Origin: Dugong dugon
Lineage: Eukaryota; Chordata; Mammalia; Sirenia; Dugongidae
Direction of reading: 5' to 3'
DNA: 64,000 nt
Assembly (NCBI GenBank): GCA_030035585.1
Contig: CM057480.1
Location: 2,029,001-2,093,000, forward strand
Of the stretch, positions 27,201-42,800 are shown one piece after another. Position 1 is the stretch's first letter. Each line of letters opens with the position of its first letter. A program made the position numbers and the translations under genes. The notes beneath the pieces were generated by a model that had not been told where the DNA came from, did not search any database, and saw nothing but the letters and a program-made list of their open reading frames with translations.

Positions 27201-30200
27201 GCAATTCCCTAAAAAAGATCAAGGGGAGTTTCGAAGGGAAGTTCTGAAAGACCTCACCCAGGTTTCCATGTGTTACTCAGAAGAAATCTCCCTGGGACTG
27301 CCCTGGAGGACATACGGGCTTGGAGGTCTCTGAAGTTTAACCTGAACGAGGGGCTCAAAGCTAGACCGACCCAAGGCCTGAGGCTACAGCACCCCCTCAG
27401 AGCGCTCCCCGACAGAGTACAGCTGTGCCGCAGCTTCTGGAGCCAGCAGGGTGGGGGCTGGAAGCAGGGTATCCACTCCAGCCCTGCCCCCAGAAGTACA
27501 CGCAAGCCCACCTACGGTCACCAGCTCCTGGATCTGACAGTTGTCACACACGATGACGAAGGTCTGCTTTGCCTCTTCTAGGCTCGTTGGGAGGAACAGG
27601 ACCTGGGGAGAGAAGTGTCTCCCTGTTACCTCCCACTATCAGGCTTCCATCTCACCTTCCACCCTCCTCTTCCCAGACACACACCCCCTCCACTCTCTGC
27701 TTCGTGCCCCCCTCCCGCCCCATACTCCCCCTCCGCACACCTAAGGCCGTGGGCTTTGGGCCCAGCTCTACCGCAGAGTTACGCAGGGAGTGTGTTGAAA
27801 GGATACGAAGAGAAAGTTCACAGAAAAGGAAATAAAAGTAGCCCTTACACAAATGACAACATGGCCAACTTCATTCAGAATAACAGAAACGTAAATAAAA
27901 ACCACGCATAAAAACCGTTCTTATCATATTGGCAAAGAGCAGAAAGTTAGCTACCATATGCAGTGATATGATGTCTTGGATTTTCTTCAAAATAATCTAG
28001 AGGGTCAAGGTGGGGATTGTTTGGAGGGAATGCAAGGGTGAAGATGCAGTAAGACTGGCCCAGAGCCGGTAACTGTTAAAGCTGGGTGATGAGGTCATGG
28101 GGGATCTTAACACTGTTCTCGATACTTTTGTGTATGTTTACAAATGTCGTACCAGGTAGCTCTCGAAGACGGCGGCGTAAACAGATCACCATTCCAGCCC
28201 TCCCCAACAAATACAACAGGGAGATGGCACTCGGCTTTGGGGAAGAAGAAAGCAGTGGAAAACTCAGACAGGCAAGGATCAAGGATCAGCAAGTCAAATA
28301 TGGTAGGAAAACTGCTTCTCCCAACGTCCCTGCACGCCCCCCCCCCCCCGCCCCCAGCCACACAGGCTGCCGGCTGCTGTGAACTGGGGAAGTGGCCCTA
28401 GAAAAAAGGCTTGTTTCCCTAACTACTACACCCCCTGCTTGTACAAAGAGAAAGGACCCCAAGCTTCTGCTTTAAAATCAACAAGGCAGACCATCCTGGG
28501 GTCCATTTGGAGCATCCCAGCACCCTCCACCCAGACACTGTTGGCTGCAAGCCTACTTTGGGAATTGCTACAGAAGGCTATTGCAGTGGAGTCTTCTCTC
28601 ATAGTCAACACCCTACCTGCCTCCCTGCGCATGCCATAGCTCAGGCCTTGAAACACCAGGACAGACCTTCTGGGGAGTCAGTTTGGGCTGCCTGCTCCCC
28701 TTTCCGGTCGGCACTGAGGACTGCTGACTGAGGCTGCTATGGACTAGGAAGCAGGCATCTTGAGTGGAGGCTACACCCAAAGCCAAAATACTATTGGGGT
28801 GGCGGGGGGGCTCTGATAGCAATAAGACAGACCTCCCCAGGGGTCTGTTTGGAGCATGACGACCCTTCCCCTACTCGGACACTGTCTTCAATAAATGGTG
28901 CTGAGGAAATTGGATCTCCACATGCAGAAAAATGAAGGAGGATCCACGCCTCATACCTTAACAAAAGCAAATGCAAAATGGATTAAGGACCTAAATGTGC
29001 AAACTGAAGCCACAAATTCTTAGAAGAACAAGCAGGGGCAACGCTGTCAGGCCTAGCTTTCAACAATGGATTACCTAATGTAATAACAAAAGCACAAACA
29101 GCAAAAGACAAAATAAATAAGTGGGACCTCAAAAAAATTAAAAATTTTGTTCATCAAAAAGACTTCACCGAAAAAGTGTAAAGACAAGCTACTGACTGGG
29201 AGAATATCTTCGGAAACCATATATCGAACAAGAATCTAATAACCAAAATTACATAAAACTTCGACAACTTAACAAAAAGATAAATAACCCAATCATAAAA
29301 TGGGCAAAGGACTTGAATAGACATTTCACCAAACAGGACATTCAAACGGCCACCAAACGCATTAAAAGATGTTCAGCGTCATCAGCCATCAGAGAGATGC
29401 AAATCAAAACCACAATGAGATACCATTTCACACACTAGGATGGCTAAGACAAAAAAATAATAATAATAACAAATGTTGGTGAGGATGTGGGGAAATTGGA
29501 ACCCTTATCCATTGCTGGTGGGAATGCAAAATGGTACAGCCTTTGTGGGAAACAGCGTGGCAGTTCCACAAAAAACTAAAACTAGAACTACCATATGACC
29601 CAGCAATTCCACTCCAAGTATATACCCAAAAGACTTGAAAGCAGAGATTCAAAAGACACTCCTTACACCAATGTTCACTGCAGCACTATTCACAACAGCC
29701 AAAAGGTAGAAATAACTTAAACGCCCATCGACAGACAGATAAACAAATGTGGTCCATACATACAATGGAATACTACTCAGCCAGGAGGAGAAATGAAGCC
29801 TTGATACATGCTACAGTACGGATGGAGCTTGAAGACTTTATGGTGAGTGAAATAAGCCAATCACTAAAGGACAAATACTGTATGACTTCACTTATACAAA
29901 AAGACAAGAAAAGGCAAATGTACGGAGATCAAAGTTTATTAGCAGAGTCGGGAGGGAGGGGGAAGAGGAGGGTTAATGGCGATGGAAAAATCACCTTGAT
30001 GAAGGGTACGGTTGCACAGCTGATTATTGTAATTGCTGTCAGTAAGTTGTATACCTGTAAAGAGTTGAATTGGCAAAAGCTGTGTGATAGATAGAGCCAC
30101 AATAACGACAAAAAAAAAAAAAGAGTAGTAGCTGCTGAGGCTGCTTATGTACAACCAAATAGCTCACGGGATTTGGTTCCTTGGTTTGGAGGTTTAGGGT

Positions 30201-33200
30201 CATGGTTTCATGGGACATCCTAGTTAATTGGCCTAATATTGTGTTTAGTGCTTCTGTTCTCTCTCTCAGTTCACTGTGTAGTACCTGGGGTCTTAAAAGC
30301 TTGCAAGCAGCCATCCAAGGCACTACAATTGGTTTCTATTCACCTGGAGCAACAGAGAAATGACAGTCAGGAATAGGAGGAGGATATGGAATGTGTGGCT
30401 AATTGCCTCCATGAACAACTGCCTCCTTTGCCATGAGACCAGAAGAATGGGACAGTGCCCAGCTACCATTACTGAACTTTTTGAACAAAGATTCCATAGA
30501 AGAATGCTCATCTAAATGGGGAAAATGCAGACCAGAATTTCAAATTCTCATGGATCCAGGTTTCCCAGAGCCAAGAAGGCTGGATGAACCCCTGAAACTA
30601 CTGCCCTGAGATAATCTTTATTATCTTAAACCAAAAATATCCCCTGAAGTCTTTCTGGAACTGAACAATAGTTTAGCTAACTAGTAACAAAGGTCCGCCT
30701 TGAGCATTATGCTCTTTTGTGAACTATCTATATGGAATCAAATTGACAAGAGGAGCTCCAACAACTGCATGGGAACCCTGGCATGGGAACTCTGGCGGGC
30801 AGTAAGTTTATGTCAGTGAGGGTGGTGTGATAGATAGCTTTTGTGTGGCCTTTCTTGCCATGGCCTTGTAACTCCCTCCCAAGTGACTGGGTGGGACTGT
30901 GAAAATAGGGTAACTGTGGCCCACCAAGAGGATTGGTCAGGTTTGCCATCCCGCTAGACTTGAAATGAGCCACCCCAGAGGTGGGAAAGAGGATTGCACC
31001 ACCCCTAGGGAAGAACAGCCTAGAGTACAGCGTGTCCTTGGACCCGGGATCCCTGCACTGAGAAGTTCCTGGAATCAGGAGATGAGAGGAAGAGAGCTGT
31101 GACACGGAAGACAGGGAGACCAGGAGGAGACAGCGTGGTATGCTTTCGGCCCAGGGAGTGAGAAAGCTGAGCACCTTTGGGGGCAGGAGGCTTGCTGGCA
31201 GATTGGGCTGCCTTCTGGCACTTACCAGCAGAGCTAAAAGAACTTTGCAACACTTGCTTGAGCAGGGCAGAGGCAGAGGGCCAGGCAGAGGCTGAGGGCC
31301 AGGGAGAGGCCTGCCTGCGAGAATAGCTGGGAAAAAGCTGTCCGGATGGAAGAACTGTATCCTGAGTGCTCCTGAACCTGAAATGTAACCTGTTGTTTCC
31401 CTAATAAACCCCATAATCGTGAGTACTGTCTGTGCCTTGTGTGGTCACTGCAATGAATTATTGAAGCCAGCAGAGAAGTAGAGCGTGCCGTGGGAGGGAC
31501 GGCTGGTGACAGAATCGGTAAAGATGGCAGAGAGAGGAGGCATGTCTGACCTCTGCCTCATATGGATCAGCCTTGGGCTGTTGCTCTTGATTCTCCTGGT
31601 GAAGTCACAGGAGGCCAGACGACTCCCCGACGCCATTTCTACTTTGAGGGAGGAAGGGTCCAGAAAGGAAGGTAAGTATGGCTGTGCAACTCAAAGGACG
31701 CAACCAACGTCACGAATTGTTCATGCAGAAAATGCCAAGGCGGATGTTCGCTATGTGTATTCTCAACAGCAACAAAATAAACAAAAGTTAGAAAAAAAGT
31801 CCATGTCGGTTTTTTAAAGTTTGATAACACGTTACATTGGCACCCTCACACACTGCTGGTGGGAGTATGAACTGGTAGCATTTCATGGAGAGGATTCTGG
31901 CAACATGTATCAAATTCTGAGAGCAAAGGCCTTGGTCCAGCAAATCTTTAAGGCCTGTATCCTACAGGTAGACTCATACTTGGACCGAGGGAGGTATGTA
32001 CAAGCTATCTGGCGAAAGAGCCAAAGATCAGAAAAACTCTCTGTGCTCCTCAGGAGAGGCCTGCTGAACTAAATCACGGTTCACGTACACAGTGGAATAC
32101 CACGCAGCTGTGAAAAAGACGGGAATGCTCTCTGAGACATAGCGTTAAGTGCAAACAGAGCACAGAGCGGGAAATGGTTTATGTAAAGGAAAAACGGACG
32201 AAAAGAAGAAAAAGCAGGCGTGTAGGTGCTCACTGAGGCCTAGTACACCTTGGAGGTGCACTCACAGACTGCTAAGGTCGTGGCCCTGGGGAGAGGAAGC
32301 GAGGTGAAGGGGAGCGATTCCCTGTTGACCTATTTGCGTTTTCTGGATTTTTAATCATGAGAATTTATTTCTGATTTGGAAATATGGAAATATGAAGAAT
32401 AAATATGTTTAAAACAAATAAACAAAAAACAAAGTAACCAGCCAGCAAAATATATAAGGAATGCAAGGGGGAGAAACCTCCCTGTCTCCCCGACTGCTCC
32501 CCAGAGGGTCCTCCTGCCACCCTCTTCCTTTTCCTGGGGCTCATGGGAGGATGAGACAAGATGGGAGTCCTGGCATGGTCAGGGGAGACCAGCCCCCAGT
32601 TCCTCAGAGTCAGGACGAGGCTCTGACAAGGTCTGGGCTAGCCCGAGGGGAGACAGAGCCTGGCCTCTGTGTGGACCCTGCAGGCCCAGCCTGGCCCTCA
32701 GCGGCAGACGAGGACTGTGAAAGCCCTACTGCACCCCTGAATTAGCCCAGTTTCAACCCTGACAGCCAGGTCCTCCCTGGGGACCAGACCTGCACTGACA
32801 GGAACCAGAAAGCCAAGCGCCCGGGCTCTGGAATCAGAACCCACTAGACACTTGGCACTGAAGGGCTGACTACGGACGCCCTGCCTTCCAGCACGGCAAA
32901 GAGGCGTATGGCCGTGGTCCACGCACCTGGCCACAGCAGGACCTCCTGGGGAGTTTCCAGAGTCTTACTCACCCCCCTCCCCATTAATTCCACCTCGGCG
33001 CTGGGACCCAGGCATCAGCATGTCTCGAAGTTTCTCAGGGGATTCCAGAGTGCAGCCTAGTTTGAGAACCAACGGCTTGTGGATCTCACTACCTGACATC
33101 ATGGTGCAGGCCAAACACACCCCCAGAAACCCGGCAGCTTTTGTTTCTGGATGTTGGATGCTAAGCAGACTAGTGAGGAAGGCCCAGCCTGTGTAAGGCA

Positions 33201-36200
33201 GCCCCACATCTGCCACAGTGGCAGCACAGGGTCAGACCCCGGGACCAGGGAGGAGAGGAGCTACAGGGACAGGAAGGCAGTGCTGCACCTCAGGCACTTC
33301 TGAGGACCAGCGAGCAGGTGTGACAAGCCCGAGCGAATGCTGGAAGGGGACAGTCAGGAAGGGAGAAGGCCACAGGAGGGGGTCAGAGCCTCTGGAATGG
33401 GGCCTAAGGCAGGCAGGCCTCGCGACCACACAAACTGAGGATAGAACAGGAAAGGGAGGAACAAGGCCAGTCTCATCACCCAGGCGCCAGAGACGGTGGT
33501 GGCGGCGAGGGGGGCGGGGAGGGGCTAGGAGAGATCTTGGGGGCAGCTGAAGTGTTGATGGAGGTGACTCCCAGGCTGAGGTGTGGGCAAGTGAGGCTCG
33601 GAGACCATGGTGGAACACTAGGCTTCTGAAGGCACTCACTTTGTGGGGGAGGCCCAGAGACAGTCAAAGGACACGGCTCTAGAGAATGCAGGCACACGTA
33701 TTCACCCAGAAAGCTTCTGGGGCTGGGCTACCTTGGGAATGGACACTTGGGTCACAAAAACACAGAGTGAATGAAATCACGTGAGCAGACTAATCACAAG
33801 GCATGGAGCCCTGGTGGCACAGCGGTTAAGAGCTCAGCTGCTCACGAAAAGGCTGGCAGCCGCTCCTTGGAAACCTATGGGGCAGTTGCAGTCTGTCCTG
33901 TAGGGCTGCTGTGAGTCGGAACCAACTCAATGGCACCTGAGAACGACAACAACAGTCACAAGGAGGAGAAATACACCCCAACGTCTAATTACCTACCTCC
34001 ACCAATATGGCCTGCCCTGGGGCCAGCTCAAACACTGAAGGCAGGATTCCAAAGGGAAGCTGTTCAACAAAGCCACAGGTGGCCACAGCCTTAAGGAAAA
34101 GCAAAAGGTCACACAATGATGTGGAAGAAATGGTGAAATCCAGCGTTCACACTGCAAATTTTCCCCTCAAAACATCCATTTGGAAAGCTGAAGGACCTTA
34201 AGGATCATCCAGTCCCATACTGATGGAGAAACTAAGGCTCATTCAGCAAGCATTTACTCAGCCTTCACCATGCGCCAGGCACGGGATACTCTGAAGGCTA
34301 AGGACGAGTAAGTCTTAGAGCACCCTCTGTAGGAGGCACAAGGAATACCACTTCCAGGTGCTCAGACATACAACAGAAGGGGAGAGAAAAGGCCTCCCAG
34401 AGGAGGTGGGCTGAGGAGTCCCTCTAGGCCCCCAAAGCACACGGTCCTTTGCCCTACTGCGGCCCCCTGTACTGTTACTGCCCACTTACAGCCTGTCCCC
34501 ACTGTTCACCCAGTCCTGGCTGTGGGCTCCTGAGACCTGAGGGCAGCTGCCATCCTGTTAGCAAGGCTGCATCCCTGGTACCTACACAGGAAGCCACTGG
34601 GCATGCAGGGACACAAACCCTGCCTACGGCCCAGGCAGGTAAGATGGGTGCATGAAATATTTCTTGGAACATGTGGCCCTCCGGATCTACCACTTGTTTT
34701 CTGGAGACGTGGCTACAGAGAAATCTCTCTCTTATACAAAAAATAATGGTGTGCACGCGATGAGAAACGGCGTAAGCACTGGGACTGTTATGGGGGTGGC
34801 AGGGCAGGGCAAACGGGGGCAGTGCATGTGCCCCACCTCCCAGCTCCAGCCAGCAGGGCTGTGGTGGAACCCTGGCCCAGCGCAGCACATCTGCTAATTG
34901 TTCAGAGACTGGAAATGCAGGTTTTTATGTGAAATCTCCCTAGTTGTGAATGCTGGCTCAAAAAATGTGTTAGCCACTGTGTCCCGTAACTATGACACAG
35001 GATTCGGCCAGCAGGGTTTAGCCAAAGAGCTGCCAGTGGGGGACCTTTGATATACTCCAACATCGGCCCAGCCATGCTGACTGATGGCCAAATGCCACGA
35101 CACGGAGCCGGACTTGAGGAGTAAGCGAGGCGACAACTGGCCCTACGTCGTGCATGCAGGTACTCGCCACATAACCAGAACAACCACCCTAATCTCCATA
35201 CATCTTCATTCTCACCTGGACTGCAGCAGCTGGATTGGGAGGTGATGAAACCCTGTTTTCTGGGTGTTTACAATCACAGGCGTATTCTAGCAAGTCCCCC
35301 AAGGGGGTTATCTCCTCGGATGGATTGCTCTTTTTCCAGGTAACCATCTGTGATCACTCACCCTGAAACTTGGTGGTGGCCAGCTCTTTTTGGGCATAAT
35401 GCAGAACTTGCCAACACTGAAGCCCACGTTTTTGCAGACGAATCTGGTCATCTTCACGCCCCCAATGAGACAGTAGCCACAGTCCAACACTCGAGGCACT
35501 GCAGCCACCGAGAAAGAGGCGTAAGAGAGGGCCCTGCTGTCACTGCTCTTGCGCCAGAGCTCAGGGCAGCGATGGGAGGGCCTGGGGGCCCCACTCAGCA
35601 CCCCGAGCAGGAAGGATGAATGGGGACACGTTGTGACCTCTGCATTAACTCGGGCTCAGCCCAGACTGCTGCTGGATCACGCGGTAGCAGCACTGTGGGA
35701 CTCTACCCACTTCTGACTAGACCCACTGTGGACTCACGCCTCACCGAGGGTCACTCAGCAGGGCTCTAGGGGTTGTGGCAGAAGGAGTCAGTCAGAGTCC
35801 CAACTTCCAGCCTGTGCTCATCTGAAAAAGCTCATGACCGAAGGAGCCCAGCCAGAGCCAGCTTTCCAAAGGAAGCCCACCTCTACAGCCACTGAGCCAA
35901 CACTGGCTGAGGGTCCTCGGGGCCCACAGGCCCCCTTCCTTGCCTCCATGTGGCACAGTCCACTCAGGGGAGGTTCTCAAAGCAGCAAACTCATGTTGGG
36001 ATCAGCTAGGCTGCTGGCCTCCTCCCCTGCTATGTGCAATTCAAGGTCAACCTCCACTGGGAAAGGCAACAGCAAGGACAATCAGGGCCTGAGGCTGTGG
36101 AAGACTGTGTGGAGTTGCCAGCAGGTACCTTCTCAGGACCCAGAAGCCCCTACCCAAGAGGACCAAGCCATGTGCTGTTACAAGGGGACACAGAGCAGCA

Positions 36201-39200
36201 GGCAGTCCCTGTAGGGACTCTCCAAACCCCAACCGACTCCCGGGGAAGGCAGGGCGCACACTCACACGTCAGCACTGGGGGCGGCCTCCGGGCCTGCAGA
36301 GGGATCAGGAGCGTGTGGGCAGACTGGGTCTCCACTAAAATAAAATCATCAAAATCCCCGAGGCAGTCAGGAAAAAACCGGACAATATACTGGCAGGTCA
36401 TCCCAGGAGCCACCATTCCACCTTTTCCTGGGAACATCCCTGTGCAGAGCAAAAGCAGCAAATGAGGATCTGGATACCAGCCAGCCAGCCACCAGGGCTT
36501 GGGCTCAACCACTACAGCCAGCAACCAAGAGGGCAGGGGCAGACCCGCTACAGCTGGGGCCGACTCTGAGTGAATGCCTTCTGGACCAAGGGCATGATGA
36601 TGGCAGACCCACCAGTGTGCGCCAGGGGAACAGGCTGCCAGGGCAGGGACTCCAGGAGGAAATGGTTAGGTGGGGCCATGTGGCTTAGAACTTATTTTGT
36701 GGGCAGCAGACAGTCCTTTGAGATTTCTGAGCAGGGGTGACAGGACCAGAGTTATTCTTGAGAAAACACTGGTGTGGCCTTGAAGCAGGAAGCTGGCGGG
36801 AGGCCACTTCATTGACGTCCGTGAGGACTGAGGAGGGTGGACTGAGGGCAGTGAGTGCCAAGGGTGAGGAGAGACCCAAGCAGACGCAGAGCAGACAGAA
36901 CCGGTGCCTGGACGGAGGTGATGAGGAGAAAGGAGCTGTCAAGACTGAGGCTTGTGGCTCAGTGGCCAAGAAAGGTTACCAGGCCTCACCAGGAGGACAA
37001 GCAGGCCGGCTACTGGCTGAGTGCAAAGGAGCCCCCGGTGCTGCCAAGGGAAATGTGGGCATGGGCTCAGGACACAGATGTGGGGGTCCTCTGAGGGTCA
37101 GGTGGGCTAGTAGCTGGGAGGGAGCCCAACACATCATTTTGATGCAGTCTAGACGACCACGACCTGAACTCACCCAGTCCTATAGCAAAGTGTGGAGTAG
37201 AAGGTGGGAGGACTCGCAGGTAGCGGCTGGTGGCCGTGGTGTTCTGCATGGCAATCACCATCTGTCCAAAGGTAAAGGTAATCTCTTAAACAGAAACACT
37301 CACGGATGAAGTGACATGATGGCCAGGAATTGCTTCAAATCATATGAGCAGGAGGCAGGGATAGAGACATAAATGAAACCAGCTTGTCCATGAGCTGGTA
37401 ATTGTTGAAGCTGGGTGACGGGTACATGGGGATTCATTACGTTACTCTTGTTGTGTCTGAAAGTTTCCATGGTAGAAAGTATAAAATATGTGGTGAAAAT
37501 AAAGGTGGGAACAGATTTGACCTATTCTTTGTCCTGTCGTTTAAAATAACAGCTACTACTTGTAGAGCACATGCCTCCTCATCCTCACAACAACCCAGAA
37601 AGGTGGGAACTGTCTTTTACAGCTGAGGAAACTGAAGTTCAGAGAGGCCCCTTAACTGGTAAGTAACAGTGCTGAGATTCGAGCCTAGAGCATCTGGCTC
37701 CAAAGCTATGCCCACCCCACCACTCAGCCTCTTGTACACACCCATCTTTGTCCTCATAAATCCCTTCGGACCATTTATTCCCATAGGCCCAGTCGAGGGG
37801 TGTTACCGGGCTTCTCTCTATCACTCAACTCATCCAGCCCCGTTAAGTCCCACCTTCTCTTCTCTCTCCTCCAGACTGGGAGCTCCCTAAGGGCAAGGCC
37901 TGGGACTCACACATGGCTCAACTCCCAGCAGCGCCCAGCACAGAAGAGGAGCTCAATGCATATATACATCTTTCATTTTTCTTTACTTATTGGTTTATTG
38001 TCTATTCCTCTCTGGGCTGTAAGCTCCGTGAGAGCTGAAGCCACATCTGTTTTGCTCACTATTGCATTTCCAGGACTCGGTATAGGATTTGACACACAGT
38101 AGGCACTAAATAAATGCTTGTTGAATGAATAAGTGTATATTGAGCTCTTACTATGAACCAGATACTGTTACGTGTTTGACAAGCATTATCTCATTTAATC
38201 CTCCACCCCCATATATGTATCTTTTGCTTTTATCTTGTGGAATATTATACGGGATAAAATATATAAAGTATATTATGACAAAAGCCATGTTTCCATCACC
38301 CAGGTTAAGAAACAAAACATTACAAACACAGTTGAAGCCCCATCCCAGCCCCCACCGGATAACTTCTACATAAATTTGAAGTGTGTCTTCATACTTTTAT
38401 TCATAAGTATGTATTACTAAATCAACATTTAAGTCCATTTTTTGCCCAGCACAACATATTGTACCAACCCAGCTGTGAACCAGGTCCAAATGTGGAGATA
38501 CTCGTATTATGGTTTCAATGCTCATTCATCTCGTCAATGATGATGAGCATGTTTTCATGTTTACTGACATCTGGGTTTCCTGTTCCGTGAGCTGCCTGTT
38601 CATATCCTTTTGCCATTTTTCCACTATGTAGTTTGATTTTTTTCTTATTAATTTGTAGGAGTTCTTTATATATTCTGGATACACACGTTAAACATTATGA
38701 ACATCTCCAAGTTGATAACCTGTATGGTCTTTTAGTGTACACATTTTTGAAGTTCAATATAATTAAATTTATCAGACTTTTGTGGTTTTTTTTTTTTTTT
38801 TTTGTCAGTTTCAAGAAATCTTTCTGTACCCTCTATATTGCCTTCTAAAAGTTTTACTCTCTTACAGCGAGATCTTTACGGCAAAGTGTTTTCGGATATG
38901 GAGTGAGGTAGGGATCAAGCTATTTTCCATATGGAAAGGATACTAACCTAAGTTTTGTATCTTCAGCTCTGCACCTGTGCATGGGATGACCCTAGTAACA
39001 ATTTGTGCTGTTCCCTCAGCCCTGGATCCAGCTGCAGTCACTGCCGTCATTACAGACTGAGGCTTTCGTGGTATGCCCCAAGAAAGCCTTCCTCCTAGGC
39101 ACGCACAGAAAACCTCTGACCAATGAAAGACAGGCGCCAGCAGTTTACATGACCTCTCAGGGGATGTTCCAACAAGATCAAGCCATCAGTTGCACTTAAC

Positions 39201-39747
39201 GGCAGTCAGCTCCATAATACATCCTCATATTGGCTCTCCTTTTTTCCACCTCCTCTCCCTCACTCTTCCCTGTGACTGAACTCCCCCCCAAAAAGGACAA
39301 CACATAATCTCACCATTTTAGACTCTGCTTTCGGAGGAGCCAAGGCTGGAACAGTTGGTATCAGGGGGGCCCTAAACTAACAGACCCTTAGGATGGCATT
39401 CTAGAGTTGGTGTACTCACCAGTCTGGAAGCAAGAACTCTAGCTGGTGAGAAGTAGGGCATGACAACCCTTGGTGTGTAGGCATCACAACTACTAAGACT
39501 CTCACTCATGGTTAACTAACTGGAATGAGGTGTATATGTAGGGTTAGGCACTGGGACACATGATAGCTGTGGTACTTCAACGGCCTGAGGCAGTGATAAG
39601 TATCAGGATTGTGGCATGGGCTCGCTTTCTTTAATAGCACCAGAAACCTAGAAGGAAAAAATGACAAGCTCAGGGCTGCCAACTGCCAGCTCAAGGCCCA
39701 TTGTAAAGACATTTGTTGCATTCCTGGGTTACACACAATTTGTTCCT

Positions 39748-39828
<81 letters not shown>

Positions 39829-42800
39829 CTTCTTGCTTGATTTGCTTTGCTGTATTTTACTTCATATTTTTGTAACTATGTCCTTAAGCAAGACTGCCTC
39901 ATATTCTTATTTCATAGTGTCCTGGGCTGGCTTTGGTATCAAAGGAACATTAGGCTCATTAGCTAATAATGAGGGCACATTCCCTCTCTTTCTAGTCTCT
40001 GAAACAGTTTATATAAGACAGGGATTTGCCTGAATATTTGGTGATGCACATCTGTAAAATCATCTGGGCCTAGTGTTTCCATGGAAAGTTTTTTTTTTTT
40101 TTTTTTTACGCTTTTATTTTCATCAAAGTTAGACAGCCACAAGAGTCAAAGAATTCTACAATGTTAGTTAAAAAAATGAAAATAGAAATTCTGCCCTCCT
40201 CAACCATCACCATTTCCCACTCCCCAAAGGCAAGCACATTTTACTCCTTTAGCCTGTTATTTTTATAAGTATTAACTTCCATGTCTTCAAACAGCATGCA
40301 AATCACCCCCACCGACTTTTAGGTGTTAATGATGGACGGATGATACAGATAGTCTCTTTTTTCTCTCCCCATACCCAACTCCCACAGATGACATGTCCTT
40401 TCCATCCGCCATCATCCCAATAAAACTGTTAGACTAGTAGGTAATGTTTATATTGCTGTTACCACGTAAATGCTATTCACAGCTGCACATGAAGTAACTG
40501 ATGATTCTTTTTCCTTGTATAACTTTTTCCTGAAGTCAACAATCAACTAATCCTTTCATTTGCTATGTACCTATCAATAATCCAATTCTAAACTCTCCAC
40601 TACCCTACAAATCCTTTTCCACAATGTCCAGACATTGTGGACATGCTTATCAATTTAACTTTTCTCGTAAATAAACCCCTCCTAGAAACTCTGACCTCCT
40701 ATAGGGCCAGGATGCCCCTATACCTACGGCCAAGCTGTCATCCAGGAAATCATCTGCAGCAGTTTTAAAGCACGTCCACGAGTTGACACTCCTTCCATTG
40801 AGAGGTGGGGTCTATGTCCTTCCCCTGGAATCTGGCCCAGTCTTAGTGACTTGCTTGTAACCTATAGCGTTCAGAGGAATTAGTGCTGGGTAATTTCCTA
40901 AGTGGAGCCCTGGTGGCCCAGCGGTTAAGAGCTTGGCCACTAACCAAAAGGTCGACAGTTTGAATCCACCGGCTGCTCCTTCAAAACCCTGTGGGGAAGT
41001 TCTACTCTGTCCTGTAGGGTCACTATGAGTCAGAATCAACTCGATGGCAATGAGTTTGGTTTTGGGTTTTGGAATTTTCAGAGTAGATCATTAAAGGCAA
41101 TGCAACCTCCATCTTGCTGGCTAGGATACTCACTTTGAAGCTCTGAGCTGCCATCTAGAAATCTGATTACCCAGTGAGTGCCATGCTGTGAGGAAACCCC
41201 AGCCACACTGAGAAGCAAGGTGTAGGTATTCCAGTACACACCCTCCGTTAAGGTCCCAGCCCATAGCCTGCATCAACTGCCATGTCAGTAAAAATGCCTC
41301 AGATAATTCCAGCTTCCAGCTGTCAAGTCACCTCTAGGCACTGACTCTTCCCAGCTGAGGCTTCAAACATTGTGGAGCTAGCCATCTACTGACCCAAGTA
41401 ATCTGTAAGCATGATAAAATGGTTGTTTTAAGATGCTAAGTTTTGGGAAATTTGCTTTGTAGCAAGAGTAACTGAAAACCCTTTTACCATTAGTCTGGGG
41501 ATTTCCTTTACCTCTTTTGTATGTTGGGTCTCTTCCTCTTTCTTGGTTAACTCACTTCTGTTGAAGAAGCTGCTCCCCAGTAGCTTCCCAAGAAAGGTGT
41601 GTGGGACATAAATTTTAAAATATTTTGCAAATTTAAAAATGTCTTTACCCTTACATTTTATAGTTTAGCTGAGTAAATATTAAATACACAGTCATATGCT
41701 TAAAGGATGCAAGCTGCATTTCCAAAAGAGACATCAGCAGATACTATTAAATCTAAATAGCTAAATAACTGTGGCAGACTGTATTTTCCAAAAATGGTCC
41801 ACAGCAATATTTCTGATCCCACGTTCCTCTAGAACCTTGTCACATTCCATGAAGAAGCAGTGTCTAGGATACCTTTCAAGATGGCGGAGTAGGAAGCTCC
41901 ACACTCTCATCCCCCACAGGAAAAAAAAAAAAAAAAAAAACAGAACATGAGAGTACTAGCCTGGTCGTAACTCTGGCAAACAGCTGGGGGATCTTGGCAG
42001 CTGGGTGAAGGCTTGGCAGAATGGTAGGACAACTCTAAAAACGTTTTTTTGATACTGGCTTTAGCACAATTCCTGGCCCCAACTCAGTACTCGGCCAGAA
42101 GGAACAACTGCATTTCCAGCTTGGGATCTTGGCCCCTGGTCTGGAGTGAGCAGAAGGTACTTTAGGAACAAAATGTGGTGTTTGCCTGTTCAAATCAGTT
42201 GAAAGACTACCTGAAAGACTAAAGGAAAGCACTTAACTCTGTTGCATCCATCTTGGAGGCTGCTCCCAGCAGGGCCTGAGGCACTGTGAGGTGAACGGAG
42301 AGGCCTGTGGTGACCTGGAGCAAATGAGGGCAAAGTGCCAGGCAGAAAATTTCCATGGAAATTGGGGCATTTAAAGGCACCCAAGCATACAGGGTCACTA
42401 TGAGTCGGAGTCGACTCTACAGTAACAGGTTTTGGTTTCTCAAGTGTAACTTGGAAAAGCACTCATGTGCCCAGGGCAAGATGTGCACCCAAAAAGACCT
42501 AAGGTAATTCTAAACTTTCTCCTTGGATGAGTCTCTCAGCTCAGTAAAAGCTTGGTTAAGGATTACCCCACCATAAAACAATTCTGCAAAGACTTCAAGA
42601 GTATTTTTCCCGCCTAGCAGTCTTCCTTCTGTTTGTTTCTGCTAAAATGGTTTGGAGAAATCACTAAGATAATGCATTATCACAACCTTCACCAGGAGAA
42701 AAAGAGAGGAAAGGAGAAAGAAAAAGAAGGAAGGAAGAAAAAGAAAGAAAGAAAGAAACCTAGCAAACCCTCAAGAAGGGGAGAACCTGAGTTCTAGAAC

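Noticed and set aside
30831-31643. A complete endogenous provirus around the LTRs
   Set aside because: No gag, pol or env sequence adjoins any of the LTRs and each is bounded by its own short duplication, so they are solo LTRs.
32461-33697. Several 90-135 aa ORFs in intron 10
   Set aside because: GC-rich intron with no conserved motif, splice context or repeat protein; treated as chance.
33805-33900. tRNA-like A and B boxes
   Set aside because: They belong to SINE heads; the sequences do not fold into full tRNAs with acceptor stems and are followed by SINE bodies.
39609-40033. ORFs rich in alternating Val-Cys
   Set aside because: Pure translation of the (TG)n microsatellite at 39749-39827; the same applies to 62310-62554.
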